From: CADEFQ01 sp050249415
GTDB taxonomy: Bacteria; Pseudomonadota; Gammaproteobacteria; Steroidobacterales; Steroidobacteraceae
Direction: 5' to 3'
NCBI GenBank assembly: GCA_050249415.1
Contig: JBFWQO010000001.1
Coordinates: 1 to 64,000 of the forward strand
Length of the DNA: 64,000 nucleotides
Shown here: piece after piece, positions 11,334-19,873 of the stretch
Numbering within the stretch: position 1 is the first letter of the stretch
How the letters are laid out: each line of letters opens with the position of its first letter
Translations under genes and position numbers: made by a program
The notes under the pieces: model-generated
The model's input: only the letters and a program-made list of their open reading frames with translations
Told to the model about the DNA's origin: nothing
The model's database searches: none

Positions 11334-13736
11334 ATGCGGACGCGAAGTCTCACGGCCATTGCCTCGCTGGCAGCGCTGCTGCCGCTCACCCTCCACGCCC
11401 AGGAGCCTCCCGCGCGCACCGCGACGCTCGAGGAAGTCCTCGTCACGGCGCAGAAGCGCTCGGAATCCACGCAGGACGTGCCGTTCTCGGTCGCCGCGAT
11501 GACCGCAGAAGGCATCCAGCGCGCGGGCGCGAACAACATCGTCGAGCTCGCGCGCAATGTCGCGGGGCTCACGATCACCGACCTCGGCCCCGGGCAGAGC
11601 CAGGTCGCGATCCGCGGCATCAGCGCCGGCCAGGTCGTGCGCGACCAGGCGGGCGTCAAGGAATCGGTGGGCATCTATCTCGACGAGTCGCCGATCTCGG
11701 TCGCCCTCTTCACGCCCGACCTCGACTTGTATGACCTCGAACGCCTCGAAGTGCTGCGCGGCCCGCAGGGCACGCTGTTCGGCGCCGGCTCCTCGTCGGG
11801 CACCGTGCGCTACATCACCGCGCAGCCGAAGCTCGACAAGTACGAAGGCTCCGTGCAGTTGAATGCGCAGGAAGGCACCGACAGCGAGTTCGGCGGCAGC
11901 GTGAAGGGTGCCGTCAACCTGCCGCTCGCCGAGACGGCCGCGCTGCGTGTCGTCGGCTACTACAACGACATGGCGGGGTTCATCGATTCGGTCTACCCGG
12001 GCCGCAACAAGCGCGAGGACGTGAACAGCGGCGAGAGGTCGGGCGCGCGCGTCGCGCTGCTGTTCCAGCCGAACGAGCGGCTGTCGATCACGCCGCGCAT
12101 CGTGTACCAGAAGCTCGAGACCGACGGTTTCCCGCGCATCGACGTGTACAGCATCCTCGGCAACCCGTACACCACCACCGAGCCGCCCGTCACGCCGGGC
12201 GAGCGCGGCCAGGTGACCCAGCTGCAGGAAGGCATCGACGACGAGTTCAAGCTGGCCGACCTCACGATCAATTACGACTTCGGCGGCGCGACGCTCACCG
12301 CGGTGAGCTCCTACACCGACCGCGAGGTCGTCGTGACGCGCGATGCGAGCCAGCTGACGGGCAGCGTCACCTACGACCTGACCTTCGGGCACCCGACCGG
12401 CTATTTCCCGGCGGAAGTGCGCCTCAATTCCCCGCTGATCGATTCGACCCAGCTCGAGGCGTTCAGCCAGGAACTGCGCCTCGCCTCGAACGGGGATGGG
12501 CAGTTCCGGTGGCTCGTCGGCGGCTTCTACCAGCAGGTCGACCGCACGTACGGCCAGGACCTGCCGACACCCGGCTACGACGCGATCCTGCAGCGGCGCT
12601 TCGGCGCGACGAGCGCCACTTTCAACGCCCCGCCCGACACGCCGTACTTCTCGCACCTGACCTACGACTTCCAGCAGTTCGCGCTGTTCGGTGAGGGCAC
12701 GTGGAGCTTCACCGACCAATGGAGCCTGACGGGCGGCGTGCGCTACTACGATTTCGAGGAGGATCGCCTGCTCACCTTCGCCGGCGTGTTTGCCGACATG
12801 GGCTACACGGATGAACCGGGGTCGACCAGTTCGGACGGCCTCTCGCCGCGCGCGATCCTCGCGTTCCGGCCGACCAGCGACGTGATGCTGACCGCGCAGG
12901 TCTCACGCGGCTTTCGCCTCGGCGGCATCAACGATCCGCTCAACGTCACGCTCTGCCAGGGCAACGACATCAACACCTACGGCGGCCACCCGACCTGGGA
13001 CGACGAGAAGACGACCAACTACGAGATCGGCCTGAAGAGCCTGCTGGCCGATGGGCGCGTGCAGTTCAACGCGGCCGCCTTCTACACCGACATCAGCGGC
13101 CTGCAGGTGATCGCGGATGCGGGCTCGTGCTCGTCACGCATCATCCTGAACGCCGATGCGAAGTCGGTGGGTGGCGAAGTGGAACTCTTCGCGCGCCCGA
13201 ACGAGAACTGGGATTTCGGCGTCTCCGCGACCTACATGAACGCGGAAATCACGAAGTCACAGCTCGCCGGCGGCAATCCGATCGCGGGCATCCGCAAGGG
13301 CAACCGCCTGCCGACCGCGCCCGAGTTCCAGGCGGCCGCGAGCGCGACATACTCATGGACGTGGGCGAACGCGATGGAGAGCTACGTCAACTTCACGTTC
13401 CAGCACGTCGGCTCGTCGTACACGCAGCTCGCCGACCAGGAGCCGAACTTCGGCCTGATCGCGACCGGCGGGCCGCCGGGATCGGCGCGCTTCATCCCGT
13501 TCGGCAATCCGACGATCAGCTCGTTCGCGTTCGCAGCCGAGTTGCCGTCGTATGAGATCGGCAACCTGCGCTTCGGCCTGAAGAGCGGGCGCTGGGAGGC
13601 CGCGGCCTTCGTCAACAACCTGTGGGACGAGCGCGCGCTGCTGTCGATCGATCGCGAGCGCGGCCGCAGTGCGCGCGTGGGCTACCTGACGAACGTGCCG
13701 CGCACGTACGGCGTGAGCGTCAACATCAGATTCTGA
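11334..13736 (+). CDS. TonB-dependent outer membrane receptor
   Basis: 800 aa. Sec signal peptide about 1-22 ending LHAQ; TonB-box/plug start LEEVLVTAQKRSESTQDVPF; plug domain about 40-160 with LERLEVLRGPQGTLFG; then a long beta-barrel ending in the aromatic terminus SVNIRF expected for outer membrane insertion. The plug is of the type widespread in large TBDR families of Sphingomonadales and Nevskiales; ligand not predictable. ATG 11334 has AGGGAG 7 bases upstream. It is divergent from the Tat-exported amine oxidase, which may act on the imported compound (inference). Confidence 0.92.
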   Translation: MRTRSLTAIASLAALLPLTLHAQEPPARTATLEEVLVTAQKRSESTQDVPFSVAAMTAEGIQRAGANNIVELARNVAGLTITDLGPGQSQVAIRGISAGQVVRDQAGVKESVGIYLDESPISVALFTPDLDLYDLERLEVLRGPQGTLFGAGSSSGTVRYITAQPKLDKYEGSVQLNAQEGTDSEFGGSVKGAVNLPLAETAALRVVGYYNDMAGFIDSVYPGRNKREDVNSGERSGARVALLFQPNERLSITPRIVYQKLETDGFPRIDVYSILGNPYTTTEPPVTPGERGQVTQLQEGIDDEFKLADLTINYDFGGATLTAVSSYTDREVVVTRDASQLTGSVTYDLTFGHPTGYFPAEVRLNSPLIDSTQLEAFSQELRLASNGDGQFRWLVGGFYQQVDRTYGQDLPTPGYDAILQRRFGATSATFNAPPDTPYFSHLTYDFQQFALFGEGTWSFTDQWSLTGGVRYYDFEEDRLLTFAGVFADMGYTDEPGSTSSDGLSPRAILAFRPTSDVMLTAQVSRGFRLGGINDPLNVTLCQGNDINTYGGHPTWDDEKTTNYEIGLKSLLADGRVQFNAAAFYTDISGLQVIADAGSCSSRIILNADAKSVGGEVELFARPNENWDFGVSATYMNAEITKSQLAGGNPIAGIRKGNRLPTAPEFQAAASATYSWTWANAMESYVNFTFQHVGSSYTQLADQEPNFGLIATGGPPGSARFIPFGNPTISSFAFAAELPSYEIGNLRFGLKSGRWEAAAFVNNLWDERALLSIDRERGRSARVGYLTNVPRTYGVSVNIRF

Positions 13737-13757
13737 GAAGGCGGCTTCGCGGGCGGG

Positions 13758-13791
13758 CTGGCGGCGACGGCTAGTTCGCCGCCGCCGCCAG
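13758..13791. terminator. Strong GC hairpin between convergent genes
   Basis: CTGGCGGCGACGGC (13758-13771) and its near-perfect inverted partner (13778-13791) form a 14-bp stem with one non-Watson-Crick position and a 6-base loop. It overlaps the TAG of the minus-strand lipoprotein gene and lies 21 bp after the TBDR stop. There is no T-run, so it is a possible bidirectional, not classical, terminator. Confidence 0.4.
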
Positions 13792-14424
13792 CGATGTCGA
13801 GACCGAACCGAGCGCCTGCTGCAGGGCCGCTTCGTATGCGGCCACCACTTCCGCCATGCGATTCGCCGCGGCGGGCGCCGTGCCTTCCGCCGTGAACGCG
13901 GCGAGCACGCTGCGATCGAGCCGCCTCGCGAGCGTGCAGTCGAGCACGACGCGCGCGACCGGCGCGCCCTCCCCGGCGCCATAGTCGGCCACGAAATCCC
14001 GGATCGCGATCTGCAGGAAATAGTCGGTGCGGATCGGCGCCCCCTCGCTGTAGACGCCATCGAAGAGTTGCGCCCGGCGCAGCGACTCGACCGCGAGCGC
14101 GCCGACGAGATCCGGGATCGGCCCGGCCCAGTGGCCGTTCGCGTAATAGTCGAGCTCGCGGCCCTCGCGCAGCAGCAGGATGCGGTCGGTCTCGAAGCCG
14201 GGCGCCGGATTGGGCCGCGGCACACGCAGCGTGCCGGTGAACGGCGGCTTCGCAGCCGGCGCTTCGCCCGCGGCCGGCGCTTCGCCGCCCGTGAGCGCGG
14301 GCGCCGCCGGCCGCAACACGTACGCGCGCGACACCGGCGCCTTCGAGGTGAACAGATCGCTGCAGCCGGCGGTGAACGCGAGCGCGCAGGCGCAGGCCGC
14401 CACGAGTCGGAGGGCTCGGATCAC
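13771..14424 (-). CDS. ABC-type transport auxiliary lipoprotein (PqiC/DUF330-like)
   Basis: 217 aa. Signal peptide with lipobox FTAGC around residue 21, then a domain of the ABC_trans_aux type: SRAYVLRP beta-strand start, PAPGFETDRILLLREGRELDYY, and YFLQIAIRDFVADY. Such lipoproteins accompany MCE transporters and are thought to bridge to the outer membrane. Last gene of the operon mlaE-mlaF-mlaD-lipoprotein; its GTG start overlaps the mlaD TGA (GTGA). A spacer rich in Ala/Pro/Gly (about 47-60) is probably unstructured. Confidence 0.85.
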   Translation of the reverse strand: MIRALRLVAACACALAFTAGCSDLFTSKAPVSRAYVLRPAAPALTGGEAPAAGEAPAAKPPFTGTLRVPRPNPAPGFETDRILLLREGRELDYYANGHWAGPIPDLVGALAVESLRRAQLFDGVYSEGAPIRTDYFLQIAIRDFVADYGAGEGAPVARVVLDCTLARRLDRSVLAAFTAEGTAPAAANRMAEVVAAYEAALQQALGSVSTSLAAAAN

Positions 14425-15356
14425 TGCGGTATCTCCACGCCGAAATAGTTGCTTTCGTAGACGAGGCGGCCCGGGTCTTCGCGCAGCTGGCGCGACAGGT
14501 CGCGGAACTCCCCGGCCGCCGCGCGCGCATCCTGCAGCAGCCGCTCGATCTCCGGCAGACCGTCGCGCGCGAAGCTGCGCAGCTCGCGCTCGTTCTCGGT
14601 GATGAAGCGGTCGAGCCCGGCCGAGGCGCTCGCGAGGTTGTTCGATGCGGTGCGCATCTTCTCGAGCGTTGCGGCGATGTCCGGCGCGGACTGCGCCGAC
14701 AGCGAGCGCAGGGTCGCCATGGTGGCGCCGAAATCCCGCGCCGAGCCGCGCAGGTCGGCCACCACCGCCTCGGCGTTCTCCATCGTGCCCGGCAGGCGCG
14801 CGGCCGCGTTTTCGAGCGCCTGCAGTGTCTTCGTGACCGTGGCGACATTCTCGTCCGACAGGACCGCATTGACGCGGCCCAGCACCTCGCTCGCCTTCGC
14901 GACGACGCCCGGGAGCGACGCGAGGAACAGGTCGAAGTTCGAGCGCGACGCGGCGATGACCGGGTAGCGCTCGCTCGGCACCGGCGCGGTGGTCGTGAGG
15001 TTGCCGTTGTTCTCGATCAGGTCGATGTACAGCAGGCCGGTCACGCCCTGCAGCGACAGCTGCGCGATCGTGCGTGCGGAAACGGGCGCCTCCGAGTCGA
15101 TGTCGGCGATGACCTGCACGCGCGGAGTGGAGCGCCGGTCGACCCGTAGTGTCACGACGCGGCCGACGTCGACACCGAGGTAGCGCACCGGCGAGCCGCG
15201 CGACAGCCCGCTCACGCTGCCGTCGAAATAGATCTCGTAGCGCGTGTAGTCGCGGTGATCCGAGCTGTCCGAATACCAGTACACGAACAGGATCGCCATC
15301 GCGACGACGAGCAGCACGAAGGCGCCGACCGCCGCGTAGTTCGCCTCACGCTCCAT
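14421..15356 (-). CDS. MCE-domain substrate-binding protein (MlaD-like)
   Basis: 311 aa. One N-terminal transmembrane helix (about 9-27), one MCE domain (about 38-115, with GSPVRYLGVDVGRV), then a long helical/coiled-coil tail, longer than E. coli MlaD and closer to the PqiB/Mce architecture. It would form the periplasmic hexameric ring that receives lipid from MlaFE. Start ATG 15356 (MEREAN) lies 11 bp inside the end of the ATPase gene. The length and accessory lipoprotein fit an Mce-type importer or exporter rather than a strict MlaFEDB system. Confidence 0.88.
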   Translation of the reverse strand: MEREANYAAVGAFVLLVVAMAILFVYWYSDSSDHRDYTRYEIYFDGSVSGLSRGSPVRYLGVDVGRVVTLRVDRRSTPRVQVIADIDSEAPVSARTIAQLSLQGVTGLLYIDLIENNGNLTTTAPVPSERYPVIAASRSNFDLFLASLPGVVAKASEVLGRVNAVLSDENVATVTKTLQALENAAARLPGTMENAEAVVADLRGSARDFGATMATLRSLSAQSAPDIAATLEKMRTASNNLASASAGLDRFITENERELRSFARDGLPEIERLLQDARAAAGEFRDLSRQLREDPGRLVYESNYFGVEIPQ

Positions 15357-16110
15357 GGCGGCCCCCGAATCGCAGCGCGCGCTCGCCATGGAAATACTCG
15401 CGGATCCACGGATGCGGGTGGTCCACGATTTCCGCGAGCGGGCCGCTCACCATGCGCCGGTCGACGATCACGCCGACACGATTGCAGGTTCGGAAGATCG
15501 TGTCCAGATCGTGCGTGATCATGACGACCGTGAGCGCGAGGTCCTTCTGCAGCGCCATGACGAGCGCATCGAACGCGGCGGCGCTGATCGGATCGAGGCC
15601 CGACGTGGGCTCGTCGAGGAACAGCAGGCGCGGATCGAGCGCGAGCGAGCGCGCCAGCGCCGCGCGTTTCACCATGCCGCCCGAGAGCTGCGAGGGGTAT
15701 TTCTCGGCGGCATTCGCCGGCAGGCCCACGATCGCGAGCTTCAGCCGCGCGAGCGCGTCGAGCGCGTCGGGGGGCAGCGACAGGTGCTCCAGCATCGGCA
15801 GCTGGATGTTCTGCAGCACGGTCAGCGAGGTGTAGAGCGCGCCCTGCTGGAAGGTCACGCCGTAGCCGGCCTTGGCGGCGCGCAGCTCGTTCCACGACAG
15901 GTGCGTGATGTCGCGCCCCTCGAGCTTCACCTCGCCCGCCTGCGGCCGCTGCAGCCCGAGGATCGTGCGCAGCAGCACGGATTTGCCCGACCCCGACCCG
16001 CCGACGATGCCGAACACTTCGCCTTCGTACGCGACCATGTCGAGCCCGTCGTGCACGACCTGCGCGCCGAAGCGGTTGACGATCCCCTGCACTTCGACCA
16101 TGGCGCGCAT
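15346..16110 (-). CDS. mlaF: ABC transporter ATP-binding protein (MlaF-like)
   Basis: 254 aa. Walker A GGSGSGKS near residue 38, signature LSGGMVKRAALARSL, Walker B LLFLDEPTSGLDP and the H-loop ITHD are all present. The SGGMxKRxALAR signature is characteristic of MlaF/Ttg2A ATPases that drive phospholipid transport. Start ATG 16110 overlaps the stop of the permease gene by one base; a second in-frame ATG lies 9 bp further in and is also possible. Confidence 0.92.
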   Translation of the reverse strand: MRAMVEVQGIVNRFGAQVVHDGLDMVAYEGEVFGIVGGSGSGKSVLLRTILGLQRPQAGEVKLEGRDITHLSWNELRAAKAGYGVTFQQGALYTSLTVLQNIQLPMLEHLSLPPDALDALARLKLAIVGLPANAAEKYPSQLSGGMVKRAALARSLALDPRLLFLDEPTSGLDPISAAAFDALVMALQKDLALTVVMITHDLDTIFRTCNRVGVIVDRRMVSGPLAEIVDHPHPWIREYFHGERALRFGGRHGA

Positions 16111-17222
16111 CAGAAATCGATCTCCATGAACAGCACGGCGAACAGCGCGTCGGCGAGGATCACGAGGAAGATCGCCTGCACGACCGCCACGGTGGTCAGG
16201 CGGCCGAGCTCGCGCGAGGAGCCGCGCACCTGCAGCCCGCGGTAGGTGCCGGCGGTGGCGATCAGGATCGCGAACACCGGCGCCTTCACGAGACCGGCCC
16301 AGAACGTGGTCGCGGAGATCGCATCGTCCACCCGCGCGAAATACTGGATGATCGGCATGTCGAGCAGCCATTTGCACAGCAGCGCGCCGCCTGCGAGCCC
16401 GACACCGTCGGCGATGATCGTGAGGAGCGGCAGCGCGATCATGAGCCCGAGCACGCGCGGCAGCACCAGCACTTCGATGGGCTCGATGCCGGTCGCCTTC
16501 AGCGCGTCGACCTCTTCGTTGAGCTTCATGGCGCCGATCTCCGCCGCAAAGGCGCTGCCCGAGCGGCCGGCCACGATGATCGCGGTGAGCAGCACGCCAA
16601 GTTCGCGCAGCACGCCGATCGTCACGAGATCGACGACATAGACCTCGGCGCCGAAGTTGAGCAGCTGCTGCGCGCTCATGTAGGCGATGATCACGCTGAT
16701 CAGGAACGCGATCAGCGACACGATCGGGATCGCCGTGATGCCGGTGTCGTAGACGTGGCGCGCGACCGAGGTGATCCGCAGGCGCCTGACACTGCCGAAC
16801 GCGCGCCCGGCCTGCACCGTCACGCGGCCGAGGAACTCGAGGCCGTCGCGCATCCCGCGCGACTGGGTCACGACGACTCGCCCGACCGCCACCACCGGCG
16901 ATTCGACAGCGTCCCCCGCCACGGGGGCGGGCGGGGCGGCGGCCTCGCGTGTGCGATCGATCAGCGCCAGTTGCGCGGGCGGGGCGCCGAGGAAGCCGAC
17001 GCGGCGCGCGCCGGCAGCCGCGGCGTCGAGGTATTCACGCAGCAGCCAGGCGCCCGAGAGATCGATGCGGTGCGCGTCCCTGGTGTCCACCGCGATCTCG
17101 CGGACCCCCTCGAGCGACACCCGCTCGAGTTCCGCGCGGATCGCCGGGAGCGCGGACGCCCGCCATTCGCCGTGCAGGCGCAGCGCCAGTCGTCCGTCTG
17201 AGACCTCGGCGGACAGGTACAT
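16110..17222 (-). CDS. mlaE: MlaE-type permease with N-terminal STAS domain
   Basis: 370 aa. Residues 1-95 form a STAS-like domain (IRAELERV, REIAVDTRDAHRIDLSGAW). Residues about 130-370 form the MlaE permease with the conserved ELGVLLTAIIVAGRSGSAFA and AEIGAMKLNEEVDALKATGI blocks. In E. coli the STAS function is a separate protein (MlaB); here it is fused, a known variant. First gene of the four-gene Mla-type operon. The inner membrane permease moves phospholipid between the membrane and the MCE ring. Confidence 0.9.
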   Translation of the reverse strand: MYLSAEVSDGRLALRLHGEWRASALPAIRAELERVSLEGVREIAVDTRDAHRIDLSGAWLLREYLDAAAAGARRVGFLGAPPAQLALIDRTREAAAPPAPVAGDAVESPVVAVGRVVVTQSRGMRDGLEFLGRVTVQAGRAFGSVRRLRITSVARHVYDTGITAIPIVSLIAFLISVIIAYMSAQQLLNFGAEVYVVDLVTIGVLRELGVLLTAIIVAGRSGSAFAAEIGAMKLNEEVDALKATGIEPIEVLVLPRVLGLMIALPLLTIIADGVGLAGGALLCKWLLDMPIIQYFARVDDAISATTFWAGLVKAPVFAILIATAGTYRGLQVRGSSRELGRLTTVAVVQAIFLVILADALFAVLFMEIDF

Positions 17223-17279
17223 CCGAAAAGTCTAACCGGCAAACGGTCCGGCTGACGACCCGGCCGTGCGCGCAGGGTA

Positions 17280-18167
17280 TCAGCCGTCGTCGCGATAACG
17301 GCGCAGCCGCACGGCGGCGTAGAGCAGCACCGCGGCCGCGACGAGCCCCAGCAGCATCGGCGCGTTCAGGAATACGGACGGGATATCGAGGCTGTCGAAG
17401 ATGCGCGGCAACGACACGACCTTCTCGCGATGGATCGTCACGGTCTGGCTCGCGAGCTGCGCCTCCATGCCCTTCAGCGCCGGGAAGGCCGGTGCGAGGC
17501 GGTCCGAAACGAAATCCCACACGTGGGTAGTACGCAATGCGAAACGCTCGATCAGCGCGAGCACGAGCGGAGGCAGCACCGCCCACATCATCACGTTGCG
17601 GCGCGCCCAGGCCGAGACCGTCAGCATCCACGCGGCGAGCGGCGCGTACCACAGGATCGACGCGACGAGCCAGATGCCGAGCAGCGCCTGCGACTTGAAC
17701 CAGGTTTCCGTGTCCCACAGCGGAAACTCGTCGGCGATGAGCCCCGCGCCGGCGCGGGCGGTCAGGATGCCGCGCACGACGAGGTCGGTGACCACCGCGA
17801 AGAGAAAGACACCGATCGGCGTGACCACGAGCGCGACGAGGAACTTCGACAGCACGGTCGCCGCATCGGACACCGGCAGCGACTTCCAGAACAGGATCGA
17901 GCGGTCGCGACGCTCCGCGTACAGGCAATCGAGCAGGTAGAAGGAGATGACCGTGGCCGCGACGATGAAGATCACGAGGCTCATCGCCCACACGGTGATG
18001 CCGAGGATGGCGCGCGCCTGGTCGGTCGTGAGCGCCTTCATCGTCGCCATCTCGAAGTGCCCGAACACGGCCGTGCCGACGAGCAGCAGCGCCGTGACGA
18101 GCGGCGCGAGCCAGAGCGCGCGGTGTTCCTGGTATTCGCGGCGAACGAGGGTCGGCATCACGTTCAC
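17280..18167 (-). CDS. ABC-2 type transporter permease
   Basis: 295 aa with about six predicted membrane segments (near 20-38, 55-80, 105-130, 150-172, 190-210, 268-288). The N-terminus MPTLVRREYQEHRALW is typical of ABC-2 permeases in GntR/YtrA-linked exporters. Its GTG start overlaps the TGA of the ATPase gene (GTGA), so the two form one transporter. Substrate unknown; YtrBCDEF-like systems are often induced by cell-wall stress. Confidence 0.87.
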   Translation of the reverse strand: MNVMPTLVRREYQEHRALWLAPLVTALLLVGTAVFGHFEMATMKALTTDQARAILGITVWAMSLVIFIVAATVISFYLLDCLYAERRDRSILFWKSLPVSDAATVLSKFLVALVVTPIGVFLFAVVTDLVVRGILTARAGAGLIADEFPLWDTETWFKSQALLGIWLVASILWYAPLAAWMLTVSAWARRNVMMWAVLPPLVLALIERFALRTTHVWDFVSDRLAPAFPALKGMEAQLASQTVTIHREKVVSLPRIFDSLDIPSVFLNAPMLLGLVAAAVLLYAAVRLRRYRDDG

Positions 18168-19054
18168 GGTGTCGCTCCCTGCGCGCCGGGCGCCGTCTGC
18201 ATCTTCGCGACGAAGAGATCGGCGATCGTCGGCGTGCGCAGCTCGCCGAGCGGCGCGAGATCGGCCTCCGGGCGGCCCTCGTAGAAGAGCGCGACGCGGC
18301 CGAACACCTCCCGCGAGTAGAACGGATCCAGGGTCCGCGCGCGCGCCAGCTGGTCGGGCGCGCAGAGCAGCTGGTGGAAACGCCCGCCGAGGTCCTCGAC
18401 GGCGCTGTCCAGCACGACCTTGCCGTGCTGGATGAATATGATGTCGGTCAGCAGGTTCTCGATCTCCTCGACCTGGTGGGTCGTCAGGACGATCGTGCGG
18501 TCCTTGTCGAAATAGTCGTTCAGCAGCGTGTCATAGAACTGCCGCCGGTAGAGGAGGTCGAGCCCGAGCGTCGGCTCGTCGAGCACCAGCAGGCGCGCGT
18601 CGATCGCGAGGATCAGCGCGAGATGCAGTTGCGTGACCATGCCCTTCGAGAGCTCGCGCACGCGGCTTTTCATCTTGATGTCGGTGGTACGGAGGAAGCC
18701 TTCGGCGCGCGCGCGGTCGAAGCGCGGGTGGACGCCCTGGACATAGTCAAGCGCCTGGCTGACCCGCAGCCACTTCGGTAAAACCGCCACATCGGCGATG
18801 AAGCAGACGTCGTGCATCAGCACATCGCGTTCGCGCGCCGGATCGTGCCCGAGCACCGACAGCCGGCCGTCGAAGGGCGTGAGGCCGAGGATCGCCTTGA
18901 GCGCGGTCGTCTTGCCGGCGCCGTTCGGGCCGATGAGCCCGACGATGCGGCCCGCGCCGACCTTGAAGCTGACCCCGTCGAGGGCGTGCAGCTTGCCGTA
19001 GGACTTGGCGAGGTCCTGCGCCACGATCACGGGCGTGTCACTCGTGCTTGTCAT
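18164..19054 (-). CDS. ABC transporter ATP-binding protein (YtrB-like)
   Basis: 296 aa. Walker A GPNGAGKT at 42-49, signature ELSKGMVTQLHLALIL, Walker B LLVLDEPTLGLD, H-loop LTTHQVEE. Pairs with the ABC-2 permease downstream. It overlaps the end of the GntR gene by 17 bp. The order GntR-ATPase-permease, preceded by a small membrane peptide, defines a YtrA-type self-regulated export operon. Confidence 0.9.
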   Translation of the reverse strand: MTSTSDTPVIVAQDLAKSYGKLHALDGVSFKVGAGRIVGLIGPNGAGKTTALKAILGLTPFDGRLSVLGHDPARERDVLMHDVCFIADVAVLPKWLRVSQALDYVQGVHPRFDRARAEGFLRTTDIKMKSRVRELSKGMVTQLHLALILAIDARLLVLDEPTLGLDLLYRRQFYDTLLNDYFDKDRTIVLTTHQVEEIENLLTDIIFIQHGKVVLDSAVEDLGGRFHQLLCAPDQLARARTLDPFYSREVFGRVALFYEGRPEADLAPLGELRTPTIADLFVAKMQTAPGAQGATP

Positions 19055-19466
19055 CGTCGTTCCCTGCGGGCGAGAGCGTCTGGGTCGGGGCCGGTGCCCG
19101 CGCGAACAGTTCCTCGGTCGACAGGCCGAGGCGCTGGATCGTCGCGTAGACCTTGGGCCATTCGTCCTCGATGAAGCGCTGCCGCTCGTCCTTCATCAGC
19201 GCCTTGCGCGCGCCGGCGTTCACGTACATGCCGCGGCCCCGGCGCTTCTCCACCAGTTGCTCGTCGACGAGCTGTTGGTAGCCCTTCAGCACGGTCAGCG
19301 GGTTCAGCCGGAATTCGGCGGCCACGTTCCGCACCGAGGGAAGCGGATCGCCTTCCTTCAGGACGCCCTCGAGGATCATCGCCACCACGCGATCGCGCAG
19401 CTGGCGGTAGATCGGCAGGCTGTCGTCCCACTGCGGATCCATGCTTCCCGTGAACTCCTGCGACAT
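19038..19466 (-). CDS. GntR family regulator, YtrA subfamily
   Basis: 142 aa. Winged HTH at about 17-85 (PIYRQLRDRVVAMILEG, LPSVRNVAAEFRLNPLTVLK) with only a short C-terminal helical tail. This marks the YtrA subfamily, which controls adjacent ABC transporters. It probably represses its own operon through the inverted repeat at 19725-19748. ATG 19466 follows the small membrane peptide gene by 41 bp. Confidence 0.9.
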   Translation of the reverse strand: MSQEFTGSMDPQWDDSLPIYRQLRDRVVAMILEGVLKEGDPLPSVRNVAAEFRLNPLTVLKGYQQLVDEQLVEKRRGRGMYVNAGARKALMKDERQRFIEDEWPKVYATIQRLGLSTEELFARAPAPTQTLSPAGNDDDKHE

Positions 19467-19507
19467 GGCGGTTGCCGTGCTCTAGCGAGCTAATCTAGCA
19501 GAACGCC

Positions 19508-19666
19508 TTACTTCGCCGCGGCGAGGTGGATGGCCTGGGGCGAATCGACCGCCACCCGCGCCACGCTCGTCGAGGACACGAAGGCCACGCTGGAGGCCAC
19601 CGTCAGGACGATCGCCAGGACCGCCGCACCGAGGGCCACCGTGAAGTTGTAGGTCGAGTTGCTCAT
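19508..19666 (-). CDS. 52-aa small membrane protein leading the YtrA-like operon
   Basis: Short ORF starting MSNSTYNFTVALGAAVLAIV, with one hydrophobic segment (about 8-30) and a short polar C-terminus ending AAAK. AAGGAG lies 8 bases before the ATG, a near-ideal ribosome binding site, and the promoter/operator of the operon lies directly upstream. Codons are high-GC like the neighbours. No homologue is recognised. It could be an accessory subunit of the ABC exporter or a leader peptide. Confidence comes from RBS, position and hydrophobic pattern only. Confidence 0.65.
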   Translation of the reverse strand: MSNSTYNFTVALGAAVLAIVLTVASSVAFVSSTSVARVAVDSPQAIHLAAAK

Positions 19667-19724
19667 GTCAGTCTCCTTGGGTTCACCGTCTCGCCGTCTG
19701 CACCCTGCAAAGCGGCTTCGTCTT

Positions 19725-19761
19725 GGTGTTATATATAACTACAACACTAGTTCAGTGTCAA
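19725..19761 (-). promoter_or_regulatory. Promoter with YtrA-type operator
   Basis: On the minus strand a perfect -35 TTGACA (plus TGTCAA, 19756-19761) is followed after 17-18 bases by an AT-rich -10 (TTATAT/TATATA, about 19732-19738). An inverted repeat, AGTGTT-N12-AACACC on the minus strand (plus GGTGTT 19725-19730, AACACT 19743-19748), covers the -10. It resembles YtrA-family operators (AGTGTA-N13-TACACT). Binding by the GntR protein would block transcription (inference). Confidence 0.65.
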
Positions 19762-19819
19762 CACCTGCCCAGAGATTTTTTTGCCGGCGGCGCCGCCCCC
19801 GCCCGCGACGGCCCCGGAG

Positions 19820-19848
19820 TTACCGTAACTGCTTGATTTATGTAGAAT
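19820..19848 (+). promoter_or_regulatory. Likely promoter of mdh
   Basis: TTACCG (19820-19825) and TAGAAT (19843-19848) are 17 bases apart, and the mdh ATG follows 25 bases later. The -10 matches consensus in 5 of 6 positions, the -35 only in 3 of 6. Confidence 0.4.
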
Positions 19849-19873
19849 CCAGACCCCCCAATACGGAGTCCTC

